Positions 63,165 to 64,000 of a stretch of 64,000 bases of DNA are shown here, in pieces (the stretch's first letter is position 1; each line of letters begins with the position of its first letter). A program made the position numbers and the translations under genes. This DNA is from UBA1309 sp047605645 (GTDB lineage: Bacteria > Bacteroidota > Bacteroidia > Bacteroidales > Dysgonomonadaceae): assembly GCA_047605645.1 (NCBI GenBank), contig JASGFJ010000006.1, positions 57,066 through 121,065 of the forward strand, in the 5' to 3' direction. A model generated the notes under the pieces. It made no database searches, was not told the DNA's origin, and worked only from the letters and a program-made list of their open reading frames with translations.

Positions 63165-64000
63165 CGGCAGCGATGTCTTAGTATAGTTTAAAATAAAGTC
63201 AATCTTGTTGATAAATAAACTATTGATTGAACATGAGACTACCTCGTGTACCTGAAAGGAATGGCGTGCTTGAGCAGAATACAAAGCGGTGGTTGACGTA
63301 TGCTGCCATTGATTTGCCGGATACTGAAGGGATGACAGGCAACATGGGTAAAAACGGTCGCAGCAAGTAAAAACGAAACGAGGTAGGTACACATGCTTGG
63401 AAACTTTCCGTCGGTAGAAATAAATAAACCTTCATGCCGGATATGCGTTGTTGAAATAAATTGTCTTTCGTTCCTTCCCTAAAGGGATTATTATTCCTTA
63501 TTAACCGGGTAATTTCTTTTTATTGAATGGATTCGTGTTTGCTGTTAAGAGGGTGGTTTCTGTTTACTTAGGGAACTGTTGTTCCTCCCTAAGGGAATTG
63601 TTATTCTTTCCTAACGGAATTATTATTTCTTATTAACGGGGTAATTGCTTTTTATTGAATGGATTCGTGTTTGCTGTTAAGAGGGTGGTTTCTCCTTACT
63701 TAGGGAACTGTTGTTCCTCCCTAAGGAAACTGTCGTTTCTTCCTAAGGGAATTTTCGTTCCTCCCTGGAGGAATTTTTATTTCTCCCTAAGGGCACTTGT
63801 TATTGCTCGTTTAGGCGCTGTTACCCAACAAGAAAAGAACGCGAAAATAACCTTGAATCGAATCTGTTTTTCGACGAGATATTTTATTGTATATGTTTTT
63901 ATAAATAGTAGAATGTGGCGGACAACATTAAGGTGTCTCTACGTTTATCAGGCTTTTCCTGTATATATAGATCAATTTTCGTCCTGCGCCTATTCCTTCC
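63165..64000. other. right-end non-coding region
   Basis: Apart from the 22-bp array, short frames on the minus strand at 63150-63435 have no family features or ribosome binding sites. No coding start or RNA gene is seen before the window edge at 64000. Confidence 0.4.
63466..63817. repeat. array of imperfect 22-bp tandem units with 132-bp higher-order repeat
   Basis: From 63466 the sequence breaks into consecutive 22-bp units (about 15 clear ones to 63795, one degenerate to 63817). Examples are CTGTTGTTCCTCCCTAAGGG plus AA, TTATTATTCCTTATTAACCG plus GG, and TTCGTGTTTGCTGTTAAGAG plus GG. Most units end in a purine-rich GGGAA-like edge. The block 63488-63597 (five units) recurs nearly intact at 63620-63729, exactly 132 bp (six units) later. 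22 is not a multiple of 3, so it is not a coding repeat; no unique spacers, so not CRISPR. Confidence 0.8.

Noticed and set aside
63466..63817. CRISPR array
   Set aside because: Units are contiguous, divergent and 22 bp long with no spacers, and no cas genes are present.
1..64000. tRNA, rRNA and known riboswitches
   Set aside because: By eye, no cloverleaf with a T-loop consensus, no rRNA sequence and no recognisable riboswitch core was found in the gaps; a tRNAscan or Rfam search would be decisive.

Overview
The window looks like the chromosome of an anaerobic glycan-degrading Bacteroidales bacterium. The evidence is moderate GC with A/T-rich gaps, promoters of the Bacteroidetes type (TAnnTTTG -7 boxes), a men menaquinone cluster, DUF4011, PCMD and DUF2490 proteins, Bacteroidetes-style lipoproteins, and secreted enzymes whose C-terminal tails look like type IX secretion (T9SS) sorting domains. 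The genus cannot be fixed from this sequence alone; a Paludibacter/Dysgonomonas-like relative is a guess.

Layout. 1-127: end of an inositol-monophosphatase-like gene. 467-9730 (-): a glycan-assembly cluster of seven glycosyltransferase genes, one of them a large fusion, plus a small lipoprotein; no polymerase, flippase or transporter is visible. 10173-15087 (+): a four-gene 2-oxoacid or acetoin dehydrogenase operon in which the lipoyl domain sits on E3 and E2 has none. 16056-25692: housekeeping genes (nudC, a TIGR02757-type protein, an S9 peptidase, recJ, a metallo-beta-lactamase-fold protein, a RecQ-type helicase). 25848-27173 (-): two small secreted beta-rich proteins. 27275-30244 (-): menB-menC-menE. 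30462-36302 (-): a 1946-residue transglutaminase-like/DUF4011/helicase/nuclease protein resembling the single-gene Hhe anti-phage system. 36795-40679: uracil permease, LLM flavin oxidoreductase, ExbB/ExbD. 40945-47395 (+): a LytS/LytTR two-component pair, then a VTC-DUF4956-DUF2490-beta-helix lipoprotein operon, the best candidate here for an undescribed envelope system. 47635-51353: trhO and a PCMD-lipoprotein/outer-membrane-barrel pair. 51457-63065 (-): four large secreted proteins, including GH43 and GH51 enzymes, that point to arabinan or arabinoxylan breakdown without SusC/SusD.

Two non-coding patterns stand out. First, a composite element of about 90 bp occurs five times (370-460, 22848-22947, 38104-38194, 53662-53754 and, shortened, 63063-63121). 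It is predicted to fold as a long hairpin followed by a variable hairpin or palindrome. In three copies its right end, GTAAAATTAAATCG(T/A), runs straight into the start codon of a gene for an exported protein. Second, the right end of the window (63466-63817) is an array of imperfect 22-bp tandem units with a 132-bp higher-order repeat.

How the parts work together: most of the window serves the cell envelope and glycans. It makes surface glycans (glycosyltransferases), exports glycan-active enzymes (T9SS-tailed GH43 and GH51), energises the envelope (ExbBD), and may make or handle an anionic envelope polymer (VTC operon). Central energy functions (2-oxoacid dehydrogenase, menaquinone) and DNA maintenance or defence genes lie between. 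No tRNA, rRNA, CRISPR array, transposase or integrase was seen.
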